Part shown: piece after piece, positions 40,551 to 48,663 of the stretch | Numbering within the stretch: position 1 is the first letter of the stretch | Layout of the letters: each line of letters opens with the position of its first letter | From: Flavobacteriales bacterium | GTDB lineage: Bacteria > Bacteroidota > Bacteroidia > Flavobacteriales_F > PHOS-HE28 | Assembly: GCA_016788635.1 (NCBI GenBank) | Contig: JAEUSU010000026.1 | Location: 62,001-126,000 of the forward strand | Direction of reading: 5' to 3' | Length of the DNA: 64,000 bases | Translations under genes and position numbers: made by a program | The notes under the pieces: generated by a model | Database searches by the model: none | Told to the model about the DNA's origin: nothing | What the model saw: only the letters and a program-made list of their open reading frames with translations

Positions 40551-41858
40551 TCAGTGCCAGAGCAACCAGAAGGTGATGATGGACGCGACATAGCCCAATG
40601 CCGCCGGAACGGCAATACGCTTCAGGTACCAGATGAAGTCGATGTGCAGGATGCCCATCACCGCCACCCCGGCGGCCGAACCAATGATGAGGATGCTGCC
40701 GCCCGTGCCCGCGCACAGGGCCAACAACTCCCAGAACAGGTGATCAGGGGGATATTGGGTCATGGGGTACATGCCCATGGCACCGGCCACCAGCGGCACG
40801 TTGTCCACCACGGCGCTCAGCACACCGATGATGGAGTTGATGGCCCAGATATTCCCCAGCTTCTGGTCGAGCACCTCGGCAAGGTCACGCAGGTGTCCGG
40901 CCACCTGCAGGCCAGCTACGGCCAGCAGGATGCCGAGGAAGAACAGGATGCTGCTGTGGTCCACCTTCTTCAGGATGGATGACACGGTCATCTGGTTCCG
41001 CTCCTGCCACAAGGGATGACGCAGGTGAAGGAACTCGGTGACGATCCACAGGATGCCCAAACCCAGCATGATGCCCATGAAGGGCGGCAGGTGCGTGTAG
41101 TTCTTGAAGATGGGAACGCCCAGCAGGGTCCCCAATCCCAGGAAGAAGACCAGGTACTTCTCCCCTTTCGTGAGCTCGGCACGGGCATCACCTGCAGGCA
41201 CGTCCGGCACTTCGAGCAACTCCAGTTTCCCTTTGCTCTTGAAGCTCAAGTAGATCAATGGTACGATGAGGCATACCAGACTGGGCAGGATAAGTTTGCT
41301 GATGATGTTCATGGTGGTGACCTGACCGCCGATCCAGAGCATGATGGTGGTGACGTCACCGATCGGGCTCCAGGCCCCGCCCGCGTTCGCTGCGATGATC
41401 ACCATGCCGGCGAACATCCACAGGTCCTCCTTCTCCTTGATGAACTTGCGCAGGAGCGCGGCCATCACGATGGCCGTGGTCATGTTGTCCAGCGCAGCGC
41501 TCAGGAAGAAACTGATGAAGCCGAGCACCCAGAGCAGGGCGGTCTTGTTCGTGGTCTTGATCCGGTCTGTGATCACGCGGAAGCCTTCGTGCGCATCCAT
41601 CAATTCCACCACCGTCATGGCGCCCAGCAGGAAGAAGAGGATGCTGGCGATATCGCTCATGTGCTCCATGAGGTGATGGTTCAGGCTGTGGAAGTCGCCT
41701 TCACCTGGGGGAAAGAGCTGCTCATGCCCCAGCATCAGCAGCGCCCAGATGAGCATGCCCACGAGCACCGCCGGTGCGGCCTTGTTGATGCGGAGCGGGT
41801 GCTCCAGGGCGATCATGGCATACCCTACGATGAAAACGATGGCGAGCAGAGCGTACAT
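40551..41858 (-). CDS. nhaD: NhaD-type Na+/H+ antiporter (copy 2)
   Basis: 435 residues, a paralogue of copy 1 with the same motifs: ALDNMTTAIVMAALLRKFI, AANAGGAWSPIGDVTTIMLW and GVLSAVVDNVPLVAGAMGMY. N-terminal differences lie mainly in the loops (for example GHEQLFPPGEGDFHSLNHH, histidine-rich, versus DGLFPDLGAEGQETLVHH). A possible TAATCTTG promoter box lies about 20 nt upstream; it is divergent from the CDF transporter gene. It is probably an ancient duplication that both copies have survived, implying distinct roles. Confidence 0.93.
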   Translation of the reverse strand: MYALLAIVFIVGYAMIALEHPLRINKAAPAVLVGMLIWALLMLGHEQLFPPGEGDFHSLNHHLMEHMSDIASILFFLLGAMTVVELMDAHEGFRVITDRIKTTNKTALLWVLGFISFFLSAALDNMTTAIVMAALLRKFIKEKEDLWMFAGMVIIAANAGGAWSPIGDVTTIMLWIGGQVTTMNIISKLILPSLVCLIVPLIYLSFKSKGKLELLEVPDVPAGDARAELTKGEKYLVFFLGLGTLLGVPIFKNYTHLPPFMGIMLGLGILWIVTEFLHLRHPLWQERNQMTVSSILKKVDHSSILFFLGILLAVAGLQVAGHLRDLAEVLDQKLGNIWAINSIIGVLSAVVDNVPLVAGAMGMYPMTQYPPDHLFWELLALCAGTGGSILIIGSAAGVAVMGILHIDFIWYLKRIAVPAALGYVASIITFWLLWH

Positions 41859-41951
41859 GACAACGGATTTTGCGGCGCAAGATTAACGCACCTGCGCACA
41901 GCGCTGACAATGGACAGGCACAGCCTTTCAACAGCCGCTTACCTTGCCCGC

Positions 41952-42947
41952 ATGGAAGCCGAAACGGCAAGCTCCAGTGGGGTCAGGCTCCAGGGCGTGG
42001 TGCTGGCCGCCGGAGTAGTGCTCATGGGCATCAAGTTCCTCGCCTGGCACCGCACGGGAAGCAATGCCATCCTGGGCGATGCGATGGAGAGCATCGTCAA
42101 CGTGGTGGCGGGTGCCTTCGCACTGTACAGCCTGGTGCTCGCCGGCAAACCGCGCGACCGTGATCACCCCTACGGCCACGGCAAGGTCGAGTTCATCAGC
42201 GCCGGCATCGAAGGGGCCCTTGTGACACTGGCCGGAGGGCTCATCATCGTGCAGGCCGCAAGGGCCTTCATGGCCGGCCATGCGGTGCACGCGCTCGGCA
42301 CGGGCATCGCACTTACAGCGCTGGCCGGGGGGCTGAACCTGTTGATGGGCCTCACCCTGCTGGCTCGCGGGCGCCGCCTTCACTCACTGACCATGGAAGC
42401 GAGCGGCACCCATCTGCTCAGCGATGCCTGGAGCACGGCCGCCATGCTCACGGGGCTGGTCCTGATCCACTTCACCGGCCTGCAATGGATCGACAGCCTT
42501 TTTGCATCGGGATTCGGACTGTTCATCATGGTGCAGGGCTCCTCGGTGCTGCGCAAGGCCGTGGCCGGCATCATGGACGAGACCGACATGGAGGTGGCCG
42601 CGGAGGTGGTGCAGGTACTTCATGAACACCGGCACCCGGCCTGGGTGGATGTGCACAATTTCCGGATGATCAAGTTCGGCAGCGTTCTCCATATCGATTG
42701 CCACGTGACCCTGCCTTGGTACTACAGCCTGGAGCAGGCCCATGGTGAGATCGCGCAGATCGAGCGGCTCGTGAACGAGCGCTTGGGGAGGACCGTGGAA
42801 CTCTTCATCCATATGGACCCCTGCATTCCGTCCTCCTGCGCCATTTGTTCGCTGGCGGCATGCCCGGAAAGGAAGAGCCCCCAAACGGGCTCCGTGGAAT
42901 GGTCGTTGGCCACGGTGTTGAGCAACGCCAAACACACCGCCCCCTGA
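41952..42947 (+). CDS. CDF-family divalent-cation efflux transporter
   Basis: 331 residues. Cation diffusion facilitators export Zn2+, Fe2+, Co2+ or Mn2+ against H+. Transmembrane helices are followed by HPYGHGKVEFISAGIEGAL, the hallmark loop. The second-helix motif reads GDAMESIVNVVAG, an acidic variant common in Bacteroidota. The fifth-helix motif ASGTHLLSDAWSTAAM keeps the H-x3-D pair. The cytoplasmic C-terminal domain ends in a cysteine cluster (DPCIPSSCAICSLAACPER), probably metal-sensing. I start at MEAETASSSGVRL; an ATG 42 nt upstream is also in frame. It is divergent from the nhaD pair. Metal specificity is unknown. Confidence 0.88.
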   Translation: MEAETASSSGVRLQGVVLAAGVVLMGIKFLAWHRTGSNAILGDAMESIVNVVAGAFALYSLVLAGKPRDRDHPYGHGKVEFISAGIEGALVTLAGGLIIVQAARAFMAGHAVHALGTGIALTALAGGLNLLMGLTLLARGRRLHSLTMEASGTHLLSDAWSTAAMLTGLVLIHFTGLQWIDSLFASGFGLFIMVQGSSVLRKAVAGIMDETDMEVAAEVVQVLHEHRHPAWVDVHNFRMIKFGSVLHIDCHVTLPWYYSLEQAHGEIAQIERLVNERLGRTVELFIHMDPCIPSSCAICSLAACPERKSPQTGSVEWSLATVLSNAKHTAP

Positions 42948-42959
42948 CCCCTTCACGCA

Positions 42960-42983
42960 ACAAAGCCCCTCACGGGGCTTTGT
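42960..42983. terminator. Bidirectional terminator between CDF gene and tRNA-His
   Basis: CAAAGCCCC-TCAC-GGGGCTTTG is a perfect 9-bp stem (10 bp with the flanking A/T pair) and 4-nt loop. It lies 12 nt after the CDF stop and just after the tRNA-His 3' end on the other strand, so it can serve both convergent units. Confidence 0.8.
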
Positions 42984-42989
42984 CATCGG

Positions 42990-43064
42990 GGTGGAAGACC
43001 GGGCTTGAACCGGCGACCTCCGGAACCACAATCCGGCGCTCTAACCAACTGAGCTACATCCACC
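42990..43064 (-). tRNA. tRNA-His(GTG)
   Basis: A 75-nt tRNA with anticodon GTG in the loop TTGTGGT. It includes the extra 5' G(-1) opposite C73 that identifies tRNA-His. D-arm TAGCTCAGTTGGTTAGAGC, T-arm GCCGGTTCAAGCCCGGT and an intact anticodon stem are seen. The acceptor stem contains a T6/T67 mismatch. CCA is not encoded. A perfect TATATTTG promoter lies 29 nt upstream. Confidence 0.95.
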
Positions 43065-43093
43065 ATTCGCCGCAGGGAACGCCTGCGGGGGCG

Positions 43094-43101
43094 CAAATAT
43101 A
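43094..43101 (-). promoter_or_regulatory. -7 promoter element of tRNA-His (TATATTTG)
   Basis: A perfect TAnnTTTG match, 29 nt before the mature 5' end. Confidence 0.65.
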
Positions 43102-43153
43102 ATCCGCTGACCCATGGGCCGGGCGCATCTGCACGGTCCTCAACGGCTGCCCG

Positions 43154-43161
43154 TTACTTTG
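43154..43161 (+). promoter_or_regulatory. -7 promoter element of the surface-polysaccharide operon (TTACTTTG)
   Basis: It matches TAnnTTTG at seven of eight positions and ends 11 nt before the first ATG of the operon. Confidence 0.5.
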
Positions 43162-43172
43162 CGCGCCTTCCC

Positions 43173-44324
43173 ATGCACGTACTCTTCATTCCCAAATGGT
43201 TCCCCGGGCGGCACGATCCACAGCTGGGCGATTTCATCCGCAAGCAGGGGCTTGCGGTCGCCACCCGTGCGCGCACCAGCGTGCTGGTGCTGGTGGGTGT
43301 GCGCGATGATGCCCTGGTGGGCACCGAAGTGCGCGAGGAGGCGGGTCTTTGGGAACTGCACTGCTACTACCGCCTTCAGGATGGACCTTCCTCCCCGGCC
43401 TCCCGCATGCGGAACGCATGGGCCTATCTGCGTGCCGGGCTGCAAGGCTGGGAGCGCATCGTGCGGGAGCGCGGCCGGCCCGACCTGGTGCATGCCCACA
43501 TACTGGTGCGTCCGGTGGCACTGGCCCGTTTGCTCCAACGCCGTTTCCGGGTGCCCTACCTGGTGAGCGAGCAGAGCAGCGTGTTCCTCGATGGCTCCTG
43601 GGAAAAACGCAGCGCCATGGAGCAGCGCATGGCACGTCGCCTCATGCGGCATGCGGCCATGGTGACCGCCGTGAGCCCCTGGCTCGGCGATGCGCTTGTC
43701 ACACAGGGACTCTGCACCAAGTATGAAGTCGTACCCAATGTGATCCCCGGACTGGACCGGCCCTTACCCCCGGCTGGCCGGCCTGGCCACTTCCTGGTGG
43801 TGGCCGACCTGGTGGACCGCACCAAGAACGTTAGTGGCGTGTTGCGGGCACTGCGTGCGGCAAGGTTGGAGCGGCCTGATCTCCGTTTGGACATCATCGG
43901 TGACGGCCCCGACCGAGCCGCCCTCGAAGCGCTTTGCCAAGAATTGTCCCTCGGTGGAAGCGTGCACTTCTTGGGGCGGCTGGCCAACAGTGCCGTGCTG
44001 GACCATATGGCCGGATGCGGTGCCGTGGTCGTGAACAGCAATGTGGAGACCTTCAGCGTGGTCACCGGTGAATCACTTGCCCTGGGCAAGCCCGTGATCG
44101 CCACACGGTGCGGGGGGCCGGTCGCCTTTGTGACCGCGGAGAACGGCATATTGGTGGAACCGCGGGACGACAACGCTCTTGCAGCGGCCATGCTGGACCT
44201 TACACGCGGTGCGGACCGTTTCCACCCGGACCTGGTGCGGCGCAGCGTGGACAGGCGCTTCAGCCCACAGGCCGTGGCTGGTGGTTTCATCAGCCTTTAT
44301 GAACAGGTGTTGCACCATGGCTGA
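43173..44324 (+). CDS. Family 4 (GT-B) glycosyltransferase
   Basis: 383 residues. The N-terminal Rossmann half starts MHVLFIPKWFPGRHDPQLGD and includes DLVHAHILVRPVALARLL. The C-terminal GT-B half has FLVVADLVDRTKNVSGVLRA, LDIIGDGPDRAALEAL and the sugar-nucleotide site NSNVETFSVVTGESLALGKP with the conserved E-x7-E. Such enzymes build cell-surface polysaccharides and exopolysaccharides. It is first in an operon with a formyltransferase fusion and a flippase; its end overlaps the next start by 8 nt. The donor sugar is unknown. Confidence 0.9.
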   Translation: MHVLFIPKWFPGRHDPQLGDFIRKQGLAVATRARTSVLVLVGVRDDALVGTEVREEAGLWELHCYYRLQDGPSSPASRMRNAWAYLRAGLQGWERIVRERGRPDLVHAHILVRPVALARLLQRRFRVPYLVSEQSSVFLDGSWEKRSAMEQRMARRLMRHAAMVTAVSPWLGDALVTQGLCTKYEVVPNVIPGLDRPLPPAGRPGHFLVVADLVDRTKNVSGVLRALRAARLERPDLRLDIIGDGPDRAALEALCQELSLGGSVHFLGRLANSAVLDHMAGCGAVVVNSNVETFSVVTGESLALGKPVIATRCGGPVAFVTAENGILVEPRDDNALAAAMLDLTRGADRFHPDLVRRSVDRRFSPQAVAGGFISLYEQVLHHG

Positions 44325-45993
44325 ACAACAGCTGCGCGTCGGCATCCTTTGCGATGGGCTGGTATTCCAACGGTGGCAGGCGGATGCCATCCTGGACGTC
44401 ATTCAGGTCCCCGGCGTGGTACCAGTCGGCCTCCTGGTGAACGGTGCACCCGCGCGACCAGTCCGCTCTCTTCATTCGCTGCTCTACCGTCAGTACCGGC
44501 GTCGCCTGTTCAAGCCAAAGGCTATGGAGCTGGTGGACCTCACCGCCGCATTGGGTGATTGGCCTAAACTGGTCTGTACGCCAGCGGTCAGTGGGCCTGT
44601 ACACCGCTTCAGCGAGGCGGACATCACGCGCGTCCACCAACTCCGGCCGGATGTACTGCTTCGCTTCGGGTTCAACATCCTGCGCGGGCCCATCCTGGAC
44701 CTGCCCACGCATGGGGTATGGAGCTTTCACCACGGCGACGAGGAGAAGTACCGTGGGGGACCACCGGGGTTCTGGGAGATCATGGACGGCGACCCCGTGA
44801 CCGGTGCCATCCTGCAACGCCTCACCGAAAAGCTGGATGCCGGCCGCATTCTTCAGAAGGGCTGGTTCCGCACGGTGGACCATTCGCTCGAGGAGACCGT
44901 GGATACGGTGCTGACCGCCAGCAGTGGGTGGCCGGCGAAGGTGTGTCGCGCCATCCTGCGTGGAGAAGAGCGGGCGGCCAGTGGAGTGGAGAGCACCACC
45001 CATGCACCCATCCGCCGTTACCCAGGTAACTTCACCTTTCTGCGTTTCATCCGCAAGCAGGCGAAGAACAAGCTGCAATTCCACCGGCAGCAACTCAACG
45101 CGCACGAGGAGTGGAACATCGGCATTCTGCCACAACCCATTCAAACGCTATTAAAGGAGGAGCACAGCCTGAACGTGCGCTGGTTGCCGCCACCCGCCGT
45201 GGGCACCTATCGCGCGGATCCCTTCGGCTACCTGGGTCCGGACGGCCAGTTGAACGTGCTGTACGAGAAGTATGACTACACCACGGGAACCGGTGCCATC
45301 CATCGCGTGCGCCCCAAGGCGGACAACATCCTGAAACGTTCACGATGCATGCTTGGCGGGGATGATGCGCACCGCTCCTATCCGTACACCTTCGAGCACG
45401 AAGGACAGATCTATTGCGTTCCGGAAAGTGCGGCCACCGGCCGCGTGACCCTGCACCGCGTGAACGCGACGAACGATGCCCTGGAGGAAGTGGCCGATCT
45501 GCTTGATGAGCCACTGTACGACCCCACTCTCTTCCTGCACGAAGGACACTGGTGGCTTTTTGGCACACGCGCACCATGGACCAATGTGACACTGGAGGCG
45601 TACCATGCACCGGCATTGTTGGGCCCGTACGCTCCGCACTTGCTCAATCCCATCAAACAGGACATCCGCAATGCGCGCCCGGCAGGCACGCCCTTCCTTC
45701 ATGAAGGTGCGCTCTATCGCCCGGCCATGGATTGCGCGCGCACCTATGGCGGACGCGTGGTGATCAACCGGATCCTGGCCTTGGACCCGTTCACCTTCCA
45801 GGAGTCCGCGGTAAAACACATCGGACCGATCAAGGGCCTTTACGGTGAAGGCCTGCATACCCTCAGCGCCGTGGGAGGCCTTACCCTGTTGGATGGCAAA
45901 CGCACCGTGCTGGCCAAAGCTCAACGTGTGCGCGTACAGAAGCGAATGAAGGACCGGGTGACCGGTGGCGACAAACGCAAGGCCAACACGTGA
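44317..45993 (+). CDS. Formyltransferase fused to GH43-like propeller domain
   Basis: 558 residues. The N-terminal ~230 residues contain a formyltransferase-like core: WSFHHGDEEKYRGGPPGF with the catalytic-region His and Asp, then GAILQRLTEKLDAGRILQKG, as in enzymes that N-formylate amino sugars. The C-terminal half (WLPPPAVGTYRADPFGYL, SYPYTFEHEGQIYCVPESAA, YDPTLFLHEGHWWLFGTRAP) is a five-bladed propeller of glycosidase family 43 type, resembling the N-terminal domain of glucosamine inositolphosphorylceramide transferase-like proteins. This fusion suggests processing of an acylated amino-sugar surface glycan. Start MAEQQLRVGILCDG overlaps the glycosyltransferase; its stop overlaps the flippase ATG (TGATG). 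Confidence 0.82.
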   Translation: MAEQQLRVGILCDGLVFQRWQADAILDVIQVPGVVPVGLLVNGAPARPVRSLHSLLYRQYRRRLFKPKAMELVDLTAALGDWPKLVCTPAVSGPVHRFSEADITRVHQLRPDVLLRFGFNILRGPILDLPTHGVWSFHHGDEEKYRGGPPGFWEIMDGDPVTGAILQRLTEKLDAGRILQKGWFRTVDHSLEETVDTVLTASSGWPAKVCRAILRGEERAASGVESTTHAPIRRYPGNFTFLRFIRKQAKNKLQFHRQQLNAHEEWNIGILPQPIQTLLKEEHSLNVRWLPPPAVGTYRADPFGYLGPDGQLNVLYEKYDYTTGTGAIHRVRPKADNILKRSRCMLGGDDAHRSYPYTFEHEGQIYCVPESAATGRVTLHRVNATNDALEEVADLLDEPLYDPTLFLHEGHWWLFGTRAPWTNVTLEAYHAPALLGPYAPHLLNPIKQDIRNARPAGTPFLHEGALYRPAMDCARTYGGRVVINRILALDPFTFQESAVKHIGPIKGLYGEGLHTLSAVGGLTLLDGKRTVLAKAQRVRVQKRMKDRVTGGDKRKANT

Positions 45994-47258
45994 TGCTTCC
46001 CGGCTCGATATTCACGGTGCTTGCGCGCGTGTTGACCACGCTTCTCGGTCTTGCGGTGGTGATGCTGGCCGGGCACGCGTTGGGTGCCAAGGGGCTGGGC
46101 GATATCAGCCTGGTGGTGCTCGGCATGACATTCATCCTGCTGGTGAGCCATGTGATGGGTGGTGGAGCGGTGGTATACCTGCTGCCCCGCTACCCGCTGC
46201 ACAGGCTGCTGCCTCCCGCCTACGCATGGGCCATTGCGACAGCAGGGATCGCCGCCTGGATACTCGGGCGTTCAACACTTGTTCCTGAGGGGACCGCTGT
46301 GCACGTGGCCGCTTTGGCCTTGTTGCATGCGCTCGGCAACCTGCACCTGAACGTGCTGCTTGGGCTGCAACGCATGAGGCTGTATAACCTGCTCAGCATC
46401 CTGCAGGCAGCCATGCTCGCCATCGCATTCGTGCTGCTCCTTCAACGAACGGATTCGCCCTCCGTAATGACCTACATCCAGGCCGCCTATGTGGCCCATG
46501 GTGGCTTGTTCGTGCTGAGCATATTGCCCGTTGTGCTCCTGCGCAGGCCAGCCCCATTGTTACCGGCGGAAAGGCCCATGCTGCATGCGATGATCAGGCA
46601 GGGTGGCTTGATCCAAGGTGCCAACCTGCTGCAATTGCTGAACTACCGGTTCGCCTATTACCTGCTGGACCACTACCAGGGCCGCATGGACCTGGGGGTG
46701 TACAGCGTGGGCAATCAGCTCGCCGAAGGGGCGTGGATCGGGCCGAAGGCCATGGGTACCGTGCTATATGGCCAGGTGAGCAATCTGTCGAATGACCAGG
46801 AGGCCGCGCAACGAACACGGCAGGCCCTCTTTCTATCCGTGGGCATGGCCACGCTCGTGCTCCTTGTGTTGGTGCTTTTGCCTGACTCCCTTTTCAGCCA
46901 GCTCTTCGGCAAAGAGGTGACCGGCTTGCGGGTGCTGCTGTGCTGCCTTGCCCCGGGCATACTCGCCATGGCCGCTTCACAGGCCTTCAGCCACTTCTTC
47001 AGCGGCACAGGCCGCAACAAGCACAATCTGATCGGCTCCGGCCTGGGCCTGCTCGTGACCATGGCAGCCGGATGGTACCTGATATCGGTATACGGAATGA
47101 TAGGCGCGGCATGCACAGCCTCGTTGGCCTACCTGACCAATGGCCTCTATCAGGCCGGTCAATTCCTGCGTATCGCACAATGGCGCCCGGGCCAGCTCGT
47201 GCCGTCCCGCAAGGAACTTCGCAGCTGGTGTGGAACGGGGCTGGTCAGGAAAGGCTGA
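45993..47258 (+). CDS. Wzx-like polysaccharide flippase
   Basis: 421 residues with about twelve hydrophobic segments, a MOP-superfamily exporter that flips lipid-linked oligosaccharides to the periplasm. Family features are the N-terminal LTTLLGLAVVMLAGHALGAK, AIRQGG-type loop (MIRQGGLIQGANLLQLLNYR) and the C-terminal PGILAMAASQAFSHFFSGTG. The ATG at 45993 shares an A with the preceding stop (TGATG), so translation is coupled; a GTG one codon upstream is possible. Third gene of the surface-polysaccharide operon. Its end overlaps the convergent bshB1 end by 14 nt. Specific substrate unknown. Confidence 0.88.
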   Translation: MLPGSIFTVLARVLTTLLGLAVVMLAGHALGAKGLGDISLVVLGMTFILLVSHVMGGGAVVYLLPRYPLHRLLPPAYAWAIATAGIAAWILGRSTLVPEGTAVHVAALALLHALGNLHLNVLLGLQRMRLYNLLSILQAAMLAIAFVLLLQRTDSPSVMTYIQAAYVAHGGLFVLSILPVVLLRRPAPLLPAERPMLHAMIRQGGLIQGANLLQLLNYRFAYYLLDHYQGRMDLGVYSVGNQLAEGAWIGPKAMGTVLYGQVSNLSNDQEAAQRTRQALFLSVGMATLVLLVLVLLPDSLFSQLFGKEVTGLRVLLCCLAPGILAMAASQAFSHFFSGTGRNKHNLIGSGLGLLVTMAAGWYLISVYGMIGAACTASLAYLTNGLYQAGQFLRIAQWRPGQLVPSRKELRSWCGTGLVRKG

Positions 47259-47967
47259 GCAGGTCCCCCACCCCCACGGGCCGTGCCGTGGTGAAGCCTT
47301 CACCGAATTCCACCCCGATCAGGCGGCCCATGGCGCGGGCACGTCCTTCAAGCACATCGAAGAACTCCCTGCCCGCAATGGGCGTGAGGGGTTCGGTACT
47401 TTCAGGGTCGTGGAATTGGGATGCGAAACAGCGGAGCGCTTCGAGCTTCCGTGGCCAGAACGCGCTCACGTCCACGATGACTTGTGGATCGATCCAACGG
47501 TCTTGGACCATGTGCAGGACATGCAATGGCCGGTGGGCGGCTTGCGGCACTCCATCCGCAGTGGTAACCACTTTGGGAAGCCCGCTCAGGAAACAGGCTT
47601 CCGTCACCAACGCAGAGGCACGGCCATGATCGGGATGCCGATCGCGCACGGCATTGGTGATGACCAGCCTGGGACGGTGCCTTCGCACCACTTCAACCAC
47701 CTTCATCAGGGTCTCCCGGTCGGCGCGGAAGAAGCCATCCGGCAGGTCCAGTTGGTACCTGAAAGCGGCGCCCAGCACCAAGCGGGCGGCTTCGGCCTCG
47801 GCCTGCCGCAGGGGGCCGTTGCCACGGGTGCCCAGTTCACCAACGGTTAGGTCCACAATGCCCACGGTGCGGCCAAGCGCCGCATGGTGCAGCACCGTGC
47901 CGGCGGCACTGATCTCCACATCATCCGGATGTGCCGTAAGGCAAAGGATATCGACCCCTGATACCAT
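47245..47967 (-). CDS. bshB1: Bacillithiol biosynthesis deacetylase BshB1
   Basis: 240 residues. BshB1 removes the acetyl group from N-acetylglucosaminyl-malate in bacillithiol synthesis. It is a PIG-L/LmbE-type zinc deacetylase: LTAHPDDVEISAAGTV with the metal-binding HPDD and catalytic Asp, IVDLTVGELGTRGNG as in BshB1, and TNAVRDRHPDHGRASALV with the third ligand. Bacillithiol is the usual low-molecular-weight thiol in many Bacteroidota. I start at MVSGVDILCLTAHPDD; an upstream MTRIEM start overlaps the preceding gene. It directly follows the peroxidase lipoprotein gene on the same strand, so thiol synthesis and peroxide removal may be co-regulated (inference). Confidence 0.92.
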   Translation of the reverse strand: MVSGVDILCLTAHPDDVEISAAGTVLHHAALGRTVGIVDLTVGELGTRGNGPLRQAEAEAARLVLGAAFRYQLDLPDGFFRADRETLMKVVEVVRRHRPRLVITNAVRDRHPDHGRASALVTEACFLSGLPKVVTTADGVPQAAHRPLHVLHMVQDRWIDPQVIVDVSAFWPRKLEALRCFASQFHDPESTEPLTPIAGREFFDVLEGRARAMGRLIGVEFGEGFTTARPVGVGDLLSLS

Positions 47968-47968
47968 C

Positions 47969-48559
47969 TCAATGCGTGTCATCCAACCATGAAAGGACGG
48001 GCTCGCTCATGGGGTCCGTAGCAGGGGCCAGGGTGGTGTGCAGGGTGCCATCCGCATTGATCAGGAATTTCTGGAAGTTCCACGACACCTCCGTATTGAG
48101 CTTGCCGTTCAGCTCCTTCCTTGTAAGCCAGGCATAGACCGGATGCTGGCCTGCTCCCTTGGTCACCACCTTCTCCATCATGGGAAAGGTGACGCCATAG
48201 TTCTTCTCGCAGAACACCGCGATCTCCTCGGCGGAGCCCGGCTCCTGCCGGCCAAAATCGTTGCTGGGGAAGCCTAATACCACGAACCCTTTGTCTTGAT
48301 AGGCGATGTATAATTCCTGTAACTGGCGGTACTGGGGTGTGTACCCGCATTCGCTGGCAGTGTTCACCACCATGATCTTGTTGCCGCGGTAGCGCGACAG
48401 GTTAACCGTATCTCCGGTCAGCGATCGGACAGAGAGTTCAAAGAAGTTGGACATCGGCTTGGGGGTGGCGGACATCGGGATCTTCACCGGGCCCACACGG
48501 GCGGTGGTGCCGGAACACGCGATGAGCACAGGGACGGCAAGGGTGAGGATGCAGCGCAT
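47969..48559 (-). CDS. Glutathione-peroxidase-family lipoprotein
   Basis: 196 residues. LTLAVPVLIACSG gives a lipobox with Cys at about residue 15, so it is probably a lipoprotein. The thioredoxin-fold peroxidase body has the peroxidatic Cys in VVNTASECGYTPQYRQL, the Gln in LGFPSNDFGRQEPG and the Trp/Asn in VSWNFQKFLI, i.e. a complete Cys-GPx catalytic tetrad. Selenocysteine is not used. Such enzymes reduce hydroperoxides, usually with thioredoxin; bacillithiol is a possible partner since bshB1 follows. A GAACTTTG element lies 25 nt upstream. Confidence 0.88.
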   Translation of the reverse strand: MRCILTLAVPVLIACSGTTARVGPVKIPMSATPKPMSNFFELSVRSLTGDTVNLSRYRGNKIMVVNTASECGYTPQYRQLQELYIAYQDKGFVVLGFPSNDFGRQEPGSAEEIAVFCEKNYGVTFPMMEKVVTKGAGQHPVYAWLTRKELNGKLNTEVSWNFQKFLINADGTLHTTLAPATDPMSEPVLSWLDDTH

Positions 48560-48584
48560 GGTGGAGCGAACGCACGAATGTGCG

Positions 48585-48592
48585 CAAAGTTC
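48585..48592 (-). promoter_or_regulatory. -7 promoter element of the peroxidase/bshB1 unit (GAACTTTG)
   Basis: It matches TAnnTTTG except for the first base; 25 nt before the ATG of the peroxidase gene. Confidence 0.45.
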
Positions 48593-48607
48593 GCCTGTAT
48601 GCACGTA

Positions 48608-48615
48608 TACCTTTC
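48608..48615 (+). promoter_or_regulatory. -7 promoter element of the internally duplicated secreted-protein gene (TACCTTTC)
   Basis: It matches TAnnTTTG except for the last base; 48 nt before the ATG. Confidence 0.4.
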
Positions 48616-48663
48616 GGACCCCACTGTCGTAGAAAGCTTGTTCACAGCACATACCGCACCTCC

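Noticed and set aside
41016-41951. Long upstream extension of the CDF transporter frame
   Set aside because: It is antisense to nhaD copy 2 and lacks domain similarity; homology starts in the first membrane helix.
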